Of a stretch of 64,000 nucleotides of DNA, positions 53,007 to 60,594 are shown piece after piece. Position 1 is the first letter of the stretch. Each line of letters opens with the position of its first letter. The position numbers and the translations under genes were made by a program. The notes beneath the pieces were generated by a model, which was not told where the DNA came from, did not search any database, and was given only the letters and a program-made list of their open reading frames with translations. Origin of the DNA: Ruminococcus sp. (lineage in GTDB: Bacteria; Bacillota; Clostridia; Oscillospirales; Ruminococcaceae); NCBI GenBank assembly GCA_015066865.1, contig SVNQ01000005.1:1-64000 (forward strand), written 5' to 3'.

Positions 53007-53585
53007 TTACAGCTTGATGATCTCGCCTTCCAGCTCACGTCCTGCGCCGATGGCGTTGGACTCGTCTGTGTCGATGTGCATTGCTCTTGCGTAGTTCTTG
53101 GATACACGGCAAACAACATCGCCCAGAATTGCCTTTCTGCCGTCTGTGTCACACTTTACCCATACTACTTCCTTATCCACTACGCCCAGTTCCTCTGCAT
53201 CCTCGGGAGTCAGATGAATGTGACGCTTTGCAACGATTACACCCTCAGTCAGCTCGACCTCACCACAGGGACCAACGAGCTTGCATGCACCTGTGCCTGC
53301 AACGTCACCGGATTCACGGATGGGAGCAACAATGCCGATGCTGCGAGCGTCCGTTGCGGAAAGCTCTACCTGTGTCTCAGGACGAACAGGACCGAGAATG
53401 GAAACGCCTGCGAGCTCCTTCTTCGGACCTACAACGGTAACTCTCTCCTCACAAGCAAACTGACCCGGCTGGGACAGATCCTTCTTGTGTGTCAGGGTTG
53501 CACCCTTGCCGAACAGGATCTCCAGATGCTCCTGTGTTACATGCAGATGACGTGCGGATGTTTCGATGATAAACTTCTTAGACAT
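53007..53585 (-). CDS. pduL: Phosphate acyltransferase PduL family (phosphotransacetylase)
   Basis: A 192-residue PduL-type phosphotransacylase, exchanging CoA and phosphate on acetyl or propionyl groups. The duplicated beta-barrel is visible, with zinc-binding histidines in TSARHLHVTQEHLE and KRHIHLTPEDAEELG and the conserved VEGPCG-like segment LVGPCGEVELTEGVIVAKR. There is no N-terminal microcompartment-targeting extension and no shell protein gene nearby, so it probably serves as the free cytosolic phosphotransacetylase for acetate formation. GGAGG precedes ATG 53585; the longer frame from 53693 includes the promoter. Confidence 0.92.
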   Translation of the reverse strand: MSKKFIIETSARHLHVTQEHLEILFGKGATLTHKKDLSQPGQFACEERVTVVGPKKELAGVSILGPVRPETQVELSATDARSIGIVAPIRESGDVAGTGACKLVGPCGEVELTEGVIVAKRHIHLTPEDAEELGVVDKEVVWVKCDTDGRKAILGDVVCRVSKNYARAMHIDTDESNAIGAGRELEGEIIKL

Positions 53586-53664
53586 GATTTTTCCTCCAAA
53601 ATTTGGTCTGCCCGATTTCCGGCAGCCATACATATTTGCAGTGCTGCGCACTGTATCATCCCTA

Positions 53665-53693
53665 ATTGTACTACTTTTTTCGGGAATCGTCAA
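53665..53693 (-). promoter_or_regulatory. Promoter of pduL
   Basis: Minus strand TTGACG (53688-53693), 17 bp, TACAAT (53665-53670). Confidence 0.75.
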
Positions 53694-53800
53694 GGGGTTT
53701 GCCGAATTTTGTAAAAAATCATGTCCAGAGTTTGGTAAGAAAGTGTTTTTTAGTTAGTGGGCTAATCAATAATAACATGAATTATCCCATAGTATACTTG

Positions 53801-54000
53801 AGTCTGTCGAAAAATTCCCGTCCAGCCAGTGCGCCTTATGGCGCACGGCTGGACTAATTATATTATTATAGGTTGCGCCTTCGGCGCATGTAGGGGGGCG
53901 AAGCCCCCTACACCCCCAAAATAAACAGCAAAAAAGCACTCTGCAAAAGGTCGGGTTGAGGGTGCGGCAAAATTAAGTGAAATCATATTTTTTGACAAGC
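53801..54000 (+). repeat. ~200-bp structured dispersed repeat, copy 2
   Basis: Same element as 50318-50518, same orientation. Its first hairpin is better preserved: gtccagcc, then gtgcgcc / ggcgcac, closed by ggctggac. Other hairpins: gcgccttcggcgc and gtaggggggc / gccccctac. Ends at gacaagc, directly followed by the T-run side of the glycosyltransferase terminator. No flanking duplication is seen. The rest of the 455-bp gap between pduL and the glycosyltransferase gene holds the pduL promoter and unremarkable AT-rich DNA. Confidence 0.75.
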
Positions 54001-54030
54001 ATAAAAATGCACTCCGATTTTTCGGAGTGC
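54001..54030 (-). terminator. Terminator of the GT-C glycosyltransferase gene
   Basis: Stem tgcactccga / tcggagtgca with a tttt loop; minus-strand tail atttttat. It lies immediately next to repeat copy 2. Confidence 0.85.
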
Positions 54031-54040
54031 AAATATAAGC

Positions 54041-55552
54041 TTAACAGCAGACACAGGCATATACAATAAAGCTTGCAGCCATGAAAACTGCCGCTGCAGC
54101 ACAGATCAGAGTGCGCAGGATGACGGATTTCTTGTTGTTCCGCATCCAAAGCCCGACAAAGAGACAGCCAATGAATATCAAAGGCGTTGCATATCGAACG
54201 TTCTGTGTGCAGACGTGGGCAAAAGCAATACAGAAGCTGTAGTAACTGATCAGAGTGATGCCATAAGTCATACAGAACATCAATTTTTCCGTTCTGTCAA
54301 TGTAAATGCTTTGGCGGCGGCAGACAGTGATTATGGCGATGACTGCGAACAATGCAAGGAGAATCTGACTGAAAAACAGTACTTCACCGAATCCGGTGAT
54401 TTCGGGGAAGTTTTCTGTATTGATCAGTTCATCAAACATTGCGGTTTTGAACAAACCCATAAGAGGGTTGTATTCGTTATAAGCCTGTCCGTACATTTCA
54501 AAGCAGTCATATACATACAACCATTGTTTTGGTGAAAAATCGAACAATCTCTGCCAGAGGGAGTGATCACCGACATACTGTACGCTTTTTGAAGAAAGCA
54601 TCGGCACATAGGTGATCGGTACGCCCCATCGGATAAGATTACGAACGCCCCATCCAAGTCCCAGCGGAACGCACACAATACCGAATAGCACAAATTGTTT
54701 CATGAATGCGAGTGCATGCCTTCGATTTCGATACAGCACAACGAGAAAAGCGGCTGCTGCGGCAGGCGCAACCATCCATGCGGAAAGCTTGGTCATCATG
54801 CCGAGTCCGATCGTGAGGGCGAGTTTGAGAATGGTTGCAGTTTGAGGATTTCTGTACCACTTGAGCGTAAGCAGTACGGAGGCGAGCATAAAGGTAATGC
54901 TCAGCATATCATTGTTAATGCTGCCGCTTAAAAGAATAAATGTCGGGTGGAAGGCAATCATGCCAAGAGGGATTGCCATTGATGCGCCTTTCAGACGGAA
55001 ATGTCTGAGGATGCGATAAAAAATCACCATGCACAGGCAAGAATACGCCAGCGTCAGCAGCTGTACGCTTTCACCTGCGTGCTCAAGGGAAATACCGCAT
55101 GCCGTCAGCAGCCGCATCCAAGCGGCGGCAATGCTGTGATGCAGGGGAGGATGGTAGAACTGCCAGATCTCACGGACATCAAAATTCGGCAGATGCAGGT
55201 TTTCATATAAATAGGTAATGTATACAGCGTGTCCGCTGTCACCCTTAAATCTTCCGACATCATGCTGTCGGATGTAATAGGGCGTAGCAAGCACATAACC
55301 GAACCGCAGAAAGAATCCCATAGCGAACAGCAGGAGCGCAGACATCCGATCCGTCAGTTTTCTTTTGATATAAAGGAATAGACCGATGAGTGCAAGAAGG
55401 GGCACAATCACGAATATTGCGATCGGACTGTGTTCCTGCAATTCATGATATACCAAAATTGTCATAAGGCATACCAAAAAAGTTATTAAATAGGGATGGC
55501 TCCCCACTATTTTATAGAAATTAATCTTTTTTTTGCTTTTCTGAATTTCCAT
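54041..55552 (-). CDS. GT-C fold glycosyltransferase (PMT/ArnT-like), integral membrane
   Basis: A 503-residue membrane protein with about 11-12 hydrophobic helices. The first outer loop after TM2-3 contains YYIRQHDVGRFKGDSGHAVY and a HPPLHH motif, typical of polyprenyl-phosphate-sugar-dependent GT-C enzymes of the PMT/ArnT group (GT39/GT83-like). Such enzymes move sugars from lipid carriers onto proteins or surface polymers outside the membrane. Acceptor and donor are unknown and no linked glycan genes are present. It has its own promoter and terminator. Confidence 0.8.
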   Translation of the reverse strand: MEIQKSKKKINFYKIVGSHPYLITFLVCLMTILVYHELQEHSPIAIFVIVPLLALIGLFLYIKRKLTDRMSALLLFAMGFFLRFGYVLATPYYIRQHDVGRFKGDSGHAVYITYLYENLHLPNFDVREIWQFYHPPLHHSIAAAWMRLLTACGISLEHAGESVQLLTLAYSCLCMVIFYRILRHFRLKGASMAIPLGMIAFHPTFILLSGSINNDMLSITFMLASVLLTLKWYRNPQTATILKLALTIGLGMMTKLSAWMVAPAAAAAFLVVLYRNRRHALAFMKQFVLFGIVCVPLGLGWGVRNLIRWGVPITYVPMLSSKSVQYVGDHSLWQRLFDFSPKQWLYVYDCFEMYGQAYNEYNPLMGLFKTAMFDELINTENFPEITGFGEVLFFSQILLALFAVIAIITVCRRQSIYIDRTEKLMFCMTYGITLISYYSFCIAFAHVCTQNVRYATPLIFIGCLFVGLWMRNNKKSVILRTLICAAAAVFMAASFIVYACVCC

Positions 55553-55618
55553 AGACGTTCCCCTTTGTTATTTCGATCTGAGTATCCTTTCTTCGGGAGT
55601 GAATTTCTTCTATTCCAT

Positions 55619-55647
55619 ATTGTACCATATCTTTTCAGGAAATGCAA
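55619..55647 (-). promoter_or_regulatory. Promoter of the GT-C glycosyltransferase gene
   Basis: Minus strand TTGCAT (55642-55647), 17 bp, TACAAT (55619-55624). Confidence 0.75.
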
Positions 55648-55677
55648 CAATGTTTTCTTTTCAGCATAGACGCATCA

Positions 55678-55708
55678 GTATCCCCCTCCCCTACGGGGAG
55701 GGGGATAC
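55678..55708. repeat. Perfect GC-rich palindrome
   Basis: 14-bp stem gtatccccctcccc / ggggagggggatac with a 3-nt loop, in otherwise AT-rich DNA between divergent genes. No T run on either side, so it is not an ordinary terminator. The 512-bp gap otherwise holds the two promoters and the mraZ leader. Confidence 0.6.
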
Positions 55709-55839
55709 TCTAACGAAATTTTGCTCAAAAAACAAACAAATTTTCGCTTTTTGACCATTTAGGAGATGAAATGCTCATTTTTTGTATGTCAAGTTAATTA
55801 TGCACAAAAATGTTGTCAAAAATTTGTAAGAATAGACGA

Positions 55840-55868
55840 TTGAAACCTAAAAAGCTGTATGTTATAAT
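55840..55868 (+). promoter_or_regulatory. Promoter of the mraZ-dcw operon
   Basis: TTGAAA (55840-55845), 17 bp, TATAAT (55863-55868) preceded by TGT (extended -10). Confidence 0.82.
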
Positions 55869-55874
55869 ATAAAT

Positions 55875-55920
55875 GTGGGGAATTGTGGAGCGTTGTGTTT
55901 CACAAGTGGCAAAAAGTGGG
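55875..55920 (+). promoter_or_regulatory. Probable MraZ-binding repeat array
   Basis: Five GTG(G) units start at 55875, 55885, 55895, 55906 and 55916, a 10-11 bp period (one helix turn), right at and after the expected transcription start. E. coli MraZ binds TGGG-type direct repeats upstream of mraZ, so this is a likely autoregulatory operator. Confidence 0.7.
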
Positions 55921-56064
55921 TTTCCGATACCTCCCGTGGTATGAAATTTTCACTTTTGTGTCATTGAGAGATAAAAATAGATCCCCAAAACAGAAAAAAG
56001 AGAAAATCAGAACAAAAGAAACAACAAGAGAAAGAACAAAGAAAAGAGACGGCGGTGAACAGGA

Positions 56065-56496
56065 ATGAGCAGTTGCGGCATGACGGGTGCGCATTATCAT
56101 AGTATTGATGCAAAAGGTCGCACAAATTTTCCTGTGAAGCTGCGTGAAACACTTGGTGAAACCTTCTGGATCGCAAGAGGTACAAAGGGCAAGTATCTGT
56201 CCGTATATTCAGTTAAGCAGTGGGAAGGAATCTGCAAGCAGATTTCAGACCTGCCGGGTGCTGAAGGTGAAGGTCTGCGCCGCTGGCTGTTCTCCGGAGC
56301 AGTGGAAGTGACGCCGGACAAGCAAGGACGAATCCTGCTTCCGCAGACCTTGCGTGATTATGCCGGAATTACAAAAGATGTAGCCATTATCGGCGCCGGC
56401 AAAAAGGTCGAGATTTGGGATTACGATAGGTGGATCGAAGTGGACGAAGCGTTTAATCCGATGTCAGCGGCTCTGCTTGACACATTATGCTTGTAA
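56065..56496 (+). CDS. mraZ: Transcriptional regulator MraZ
   Basis: A 143-residue DNA-binding protein made of two swapped-hairpin AbrB-like halves: SIDAKGRTNFPVKLRE (about 13-28) and DKQGRILLPQTLRDYA (about 90-105). MraZ forms rings and represses its own operon, the division and cell wall cluster. AGGA lies directly before ATG 56065; another ATG at 56080 would give a more typical start and cannot be excluded. rsmH follows after 12 bp. Confidence 0.93.
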   Translation: MSSCGMTGAHYHSIDAKGRTNFPVKLRETLGETFWIARGTKGKYLSVYSVKQWEGICKQISDLPGAEGEGLRRWLFSGAVEVTPDKQGRILLPQTLRDYAGITKDVAIIGAGKKVEIWDYDRWIEVDEAFNPMSAALLDTLCL

Positions 56497-56508
56497 GGGG
56501 GACAGGGT

Positions 56509-57438
56509 ATGGAATTTGTACATATTCCTGTTCTTCTGCAGGAAACACTTGAGGGACTTGCGATCAAGCCCGATGGTATTTATGTAGATGGCACAGTCGG
56601 CGGAGCGGGGCATTCGTATGAAATCGCTTCAAGGCTGACACAGGGCGGTCAGCTGATTGGACTTGACAGAGATCCGGACGCTGTTAATGCAGCAACAAAA
56701 CGCCTGCAGGGACTTCCTGCAAAAGTTGTACATTGCAATTATTCGCAGATGCGCAAGGCTCTTGATGAGCTTGGAATCACAGCCGTTGACGGCATTTTGA
56801 TGGATCTGGGCGTTTCTTCGCACCAGCTTGATGAAGCGGAACGCGGATTTTCGTATCATGCGGATGCACCGCTGGACATGCGTATGAGCCAGAGCGGAAT
56901 CAGTGCAATGGACATTGTCGGTACCTGGTCCGAAGGAGAACTGACAAGGATTCTGCGAGACTATGGAGAAGAAAAATTTGCCGGAAAAATTGCGGAAAAT
57001 ATCGTCAGAGCAAGGGAAATCGAGCCCATTGTCCGTACAGGGCAGCTGGCGGATATAATCAGAGATTCCATACCGCAGAAATTTCGGAGGGACAAGAATC
57101 CCTGTAAAAAATCATTTCAGGCTATCCGTATAGCTGTAAATGATGAGTTCGGACATTTGAGAGAGGGCTTGGATGCGGCATTTGAATGCCTGAAGCCCGG
57201 CGGCAGACTGGCGATCATCACATTCCATTCGTTGGAGGATCGCATTGTCAAGCAGCAATTTGCAAAATGGTGCAGCGGCTGCACCTGCCCACCGGATTTT
57301 CCGCAGTGCGTGTGCGGAAAGAAACCGAAAGGGAATTTGGTTGTGCGTAAACCTATCACAGCGAGTGAGGAGGAATTGCAGCAGAATCACAGAAGCCGCA
57401 GTGCAAAGCTTAGATTGATAGAAAGGAGCCGGTTGTAA
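56509..57438 (+). CDS. rsmH: 16S rRNA (cytosine1402-N4)-methyltransferase RsmH
   Basis: A 309-residue methyltransferase acting on C1402 in the decoding site. FVHIPVLLQETLEGL start, SAM motif DGTVGGAGHSYEIA (27-40), DGILMDLGVSSHQLDEAERGFSY split around 96-118, and KPGGRLAIITFHSLEDRIVKQ. Longer cysteine-containing C-terminal region is typical. Its stop overlaps the next start (TAATG). Confidence 0.96.
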   Translation: MEFVHIPVLLQETLEGLAIKPDGIYVDGTVGGAGHSYEIASRLTQGGQLIGLDRDPDAVNAATKRLQGLPAKVVHCNYSQMRKALDELGITAVDGILMDLGVSSHQLDEAERGFSYHADAPLDMRMSQSGISAMDIVGTWSEGELTRILRDYGEEKFAGKIAENIVRAREIEPIVRTGQLADIIRDSIPQKFRRDKNPCKKSFQAIRIAVNDEFGHLREGLDAAFECLKPGGRLAIITFHSLEDRIVKQQFAKWCSGCTCPPDFPQCVCGKKPKGNLVVRKPITASEEELQQNHRSRSAKLRLIERSRL

Positions 57439-57932
57439 TGGCTTATTATGGGAGTCGGGGAAGTCAGATGCGTGTGCAGTACTATTCCAACGCTGTCCCT
57501 TCCGAAATGCCACCCTCATATCAGCCTGAAAGCAACGCACAGATTGACATGGATCTCAAAGGTGGAAAGAAAATCTCCATATTAAAAGTATGTGTGTATG
57601 TATTGGTAGGTTTTACTCTGCTTGGTGCAGTCATACTCAGCAATGTGCAGCAGCTCCAGATCAGTAATTCTATCACAGAAAAAAAACAGGAATATGTAAA
57701 TCTGCAGAGCGACCTTGTTCGTGTGCAGTCTAAACTTGCCGGTAAAACTTCCAATAAGGACATTCAGGAGTATGCTGAAAATGTACTGGGAATGCGTACT
57801 GTTGACGGATCACAGATTGAATTTGTAGAAATTCATAAAAACGATGTAGTGGAGATTCCGGCAGAGGAACAGAATGTTTTCGTTAAGGTGAAAACATGGT
57901 TTGATAATTTTGTGGAATATCTCAGAGGATAG
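57438..57932 (+). CDS. ftsL: FtsL/DivIC-like septum protein
   Basis: A 164-residue bitopic protein: cytoplasmic tail of about 47 residues, one transmembrane helix (48-68), and a coiled-coil (about 70-105) with NSITEKKQEYVNLQSDLVRV, then the LGMRTVDGSQIEFVEI segment that resembles the end of the FtsL/DivIC coiled-coil. FtsL joins DivIB and DivIC to activate the septal peptidoglycan synthase encoded next. Sequence identity in this family is low, so the call rests mostly on position and topology. Confidence 0.82.
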   Translation: MAYYGSRGSQMRVQYYSNAVPSEMPPSYQPESNAQIDMDLKGGKKISILKVCVYVLVGFTLLGAVILSNVQQLQISNSITEKKQEYVNLQSDLVRVQSKLAGKTSNKDIQEYAENVLGMRTVDGSQIEFVEIHKNDVVEIPAEEQNVFVKVKTWFDNFVEYLRG

Positions 57933-57949
57933 AGCGCATAGACTAAAAT

Positions 57950-58206
57950 AAAAAGCGCCGGCCTGAGGTTGATTAGAACAACGGTATATATAAAAGAAGG
58001 ACATGACAGCGAGTGTATGCGAAGTCCGGCCGTTGTCCGCCTGAAAAAGAGAAATGGCAGAAAATGCCGGGGCGGACATGGCTGGAAGCGTGATAGAGGT
58101 TAACTTTGCTGTTTGAGAAGTGAGAAACAAGACAGGCAGGGGTTCAACCTGCCTGTTTCATATTTACACACAGAAGTGCTGAGGGTTTGGTGATTCAGTA
58201 CTTCTT
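57950..58206 (+). ncRNA. Structured untranslated region between ftsL and the PBP gene
   Basis: A 303-bp gene-free gap with four stem groups: acaacgg (57978-57984) with ccgttgt (58030-58036) enclosing ggac/gtcc; tgtccgcc (58034-58041) with ggcggaca (58071-58078) enclosing ggca/tgcc; acaggcagg (58132-58140) with cctgcctgt (58148-58156), terminator-like with a poor T tail; and agaagtgctga with tcagtacttct (about 58172-58205), just before the PBP ribosome site. The first two stems share three bases and so compete. Could be a leader switch, an RNA processing region or a small RNA. No known riboswitch recognised. Confidence 0.5.
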
Positions 58207-58235
58207 CGGTATCTGTAATGAGAGGAGGAATTATA

Positions 58236-60554
58236 TTGGCATCAAAATTTAATGAACCAACCAATAGTATGAGAGTGCGTTCCAATCTTGTGGTATTGGT
58301 AGTGATGCTGATCGCAGCCATTGCGGTGACATTAAGATTGTTCTGGCTGAGCGTTGTGGATTATAAATATTATGCGGAAATGGCAAACAGTACGCATTTT
58401 AAAAATATTCCCATCAGTGCCAATCGCGGAACGATTTACGATAAAAACGGTACGCCGCTGGCATGGAGCGCTACGGTATACAAGGTGTATATTGACCCGA
58501 CGCTGTATCGTGAGGAAAAAGAAGAAATTGATGAAATCATGAAACAGCGACAGGAAATCGTCAATGAGGGCGGTAAACTTGAGGAAGGAAAGCGCATCAT
58601 TCCTGTAGAAGAGCTTGAACGGGAAATCATTAATTTTCTTTCGGAGAAACTTGAAATCACACCTGAAACCATTAAAGAGTCAATGGAAATGAACACCAAG
58701 TACTATGTGCTGAAAAATCAGGTGGAAAAGCCGGTTGCGGATGAATTGGAGGCATATTTATCAGAATTTGGCATAGACTCCATTACTACGCAGGAGAATA
58801 CCAAGCGTTATTATCCGCAGAATGAGCTTGCGGCACAGGTGATCGGATTTACCAACAGTGACGGTGAGGGACAGTATGGACTGGAGGCATATTATAATAC
58901 CTACCTTTCCGGTACGGACGGACGAATCGTTTCTGCATCCGATGGTATGGGAAATGCAATGCCCTATCGCTTTGAAACGACCTATCCTGCGCAGGATGGA
59001 AGTTCTCTGTATCTGACAATTGATAATACATTGCAGTATTATCTGGAAAAGAATCTGCAGAAAATGTGGGAAACCTATGAGGTGCGCAACCGTACCTGCG
59101 GCATTATTATGAACGCAAAGACGGGTGCGATCTACGCAATGGGTACATATCCAAGTTTTGATCTGAACAATCCCTCCGAGATCTACGATGCCAATGTGGC
59201 AGCACAGATTGCCGCATTGCCGGAGGAAGAACGGCACGAAGCGTATATTTCAGCTCGTGAAAAGCAGTGGAAGAACAAGGCGATCACAGAACTGTATGTA
59301 CCGGGCTCCGTTTTCAAGATTTTTACATCTGCTTCGGCGCTTGAGGAAAATCTGGTAAACCCTGCCACCGATATGTTCAACTGTAATGGTGTGGTGAATG
59401 TTGCGGATTGGCCCATCAAATGTCACAAAAAATCAGGACATGGTATGCAAACCTTCTCAAAGGCACTGACCAATTCCTGCAACCCTGCGTTCATCGAGGT
59501 CGGTCAAAGACTTGGCTCAAAGCGTTTTTCTGCCTATTCCCGTGCATTCGGACTGACCGAGCGTACAGGCATTGATCTTCCCGGTGAAGCAAAGAGCGTA
59601 TACATGCCCGAAGAAAGAATGGGCATCGTAGAGCTGTCCTCCAGTGCTTTCGGACAGACAAATAAGCTGACGCCCATCGAAATGATCACCGGTATTGCTG
59701 CTGCTGTCAACGGCGGAAACCTCGTGCAGCCCCATGTGGTCAGCAAGATCGTATCCAGCGACGGCAATGTGCTGGAAACCATGGAAACCAAGGTGAAGCG
59801 TCAGGTTATCTCTGAGGAAACTTCCGCTACCGTCAGAAGGCTCCTGCAGGCAGTTGTTGACGATAACGGCGGCGGTAATGCCAATATCAAGGGCTATGCA
59901 ATCGGCGGTAAGTCCGGTACTTCCCAGAAGCTTGACGAATATGACGATGCACATATGGAATATGTATCTTCCTATTCCTGCTTTGCTCCTGCGAATGATC
60001 CGGAAATCGTTATGCTTCTGCTTGCCGATGAGCCGAATCAGAAAATAGGTTATTACGGAAGCGTTGTCTGCGCTCCCTATGCGAGATCCATTCTTGAAGA
60101 AGCACTCCCGTATCTCGGCTATTATCCGGAATATACGGAGGAAGAATATGCACAGCTTGATGTTTCCGTTCCGCTTCTGATTGATGTGGACGTAACCACT
60201 GCCAAGACGACGCTTGAGGCAATGGGACTCAAATGTGAAGTCAAGGGCGAGGGAACATCCGTTGTAAAACAGTGTCCGCTGACCGGATCGAAAGTATCTC
60301 CGAACGGAAAGGTAATTCTGTATACGAGTTCCAATTATGCGACAGAATATGTAGAGGTACCGGATCTGAGACGCTTTACTGCAAAAACAGCAAATGAGGC
60401 GCTGACGAACCGAGGCTTGAACTATGTTTCGGCAGGTGCATCTGCGGACAGAAGCGACGTATTGGTACAGAGCCAGTCCGTTGAGCCGGGAACAAGTGTT
60501 GAAATCGGTACAGTGATCGAACTGACCTACATGGTAAACGACCAGAGCGGCTAA
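58236..60554 (+). CDS. Class B penicillin-binding protein with PASTA domains (FtsI/SpoVD type)
   Basis: A 772-residue septal peptidoglycan transpeptidase. One transmembrane helix (about 18-40), a dimerisation domain starting ISANRGTIYDKNGTPLAWSA, and the catalytic motifs SVFK (358-361), SCN (414-416) and KSG (559-561). Two PASTA domains end the protein (about 640-700 and 705-770). PASTA at the end is typical of SpoVD and of some vegetative PBP2x-like enzymes. The start is TTG at 58236, 7 nt after AGGAGG; the ATG at 58218 precedes that site. Being the only PBP in the cluster it probably serves division. Confidence 0.93.
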   Translation: MASKFNEPTNSMRVRSNLVVLVVMLIAAIAVTLRLFWLSVVDYKYYAEMANSTHFKNIPISANRGTIYDKNGTPLAWSATVYKVYIDPTLYREEKEEIDEIMKQRQEIVNEGGKLEEGKRIIPVEELEREIINFLSEKLEITPETIKESMEMNTKYYVLKNQVEKPVADELEAYLSEFGIDSITTQENTKRYYPQNELAAQVIGFTNSDGEGQYGLEAYYNTYLSGTDGRIVSASDGMGNAMPYRFETTYPAQDGSSLYLTIDNTLQYYLEKNLQKMWETYEVRNRTCGIIMNAKTGAIYAMGTYPSFDLNNPSEIYDANVAAQIAALPEEERHEAYISAREKQWKNKAITELYVPGSVFKIFTSASALEENLVNPATDMFNCNGVVNVADWPIKCHKKSGHGMQTFSKALTNSCNPAFIEVGQRLGSKRFSAYSRAFGLTERTGIDLPGEAKSVYMPEERMGIVELSSSAFGQTNKLTPIEMITGIAAAVNGGNLVQPHVVSKIVSSDGNVLETMETKVKRQVISEETSATVRRLLQAVVDDNGGGNANIKGYAIGGKSGTSQKLDEYDDAHMEYVSSYSCFAPANDPEIVMLLLADEPNQKIGYYGSVVCAPYARSILEEALPYLGYYPEYTEEEYAQLDVSVPLLIDVDVTTAKTTLEAMGLKCEVKGEGTSVVKQCPLTGSKVSPNGKVILYTSSNYATEYVEVPDLRRFTAKTANEALTNRGLNYVSAGASADRSDVLVQSQSVEPGTSVEIGTVIELTYMVNDQSG

Positions 60555-60594
60555 TACTCCAAATCATATATCTTGCAGAAAGCAGGAGGTAGTT

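Noticed and set aside
55883..56068. 61-codon frame in the mraZ leader, overlapping the mraZ start by 4 bp
   Set aside because: Starts inside the GTGG operator array, no ribosome site, and its lysine/arginine-rich end reflects the A-rich leader. A leader peptide cannot be excluded but is not supported.
58130..58160. Sequence ggttcaa within a hairpin, resembling a tRNA T loop
   Set aside because: No acceptor, D or anticodon arms can be built around it.
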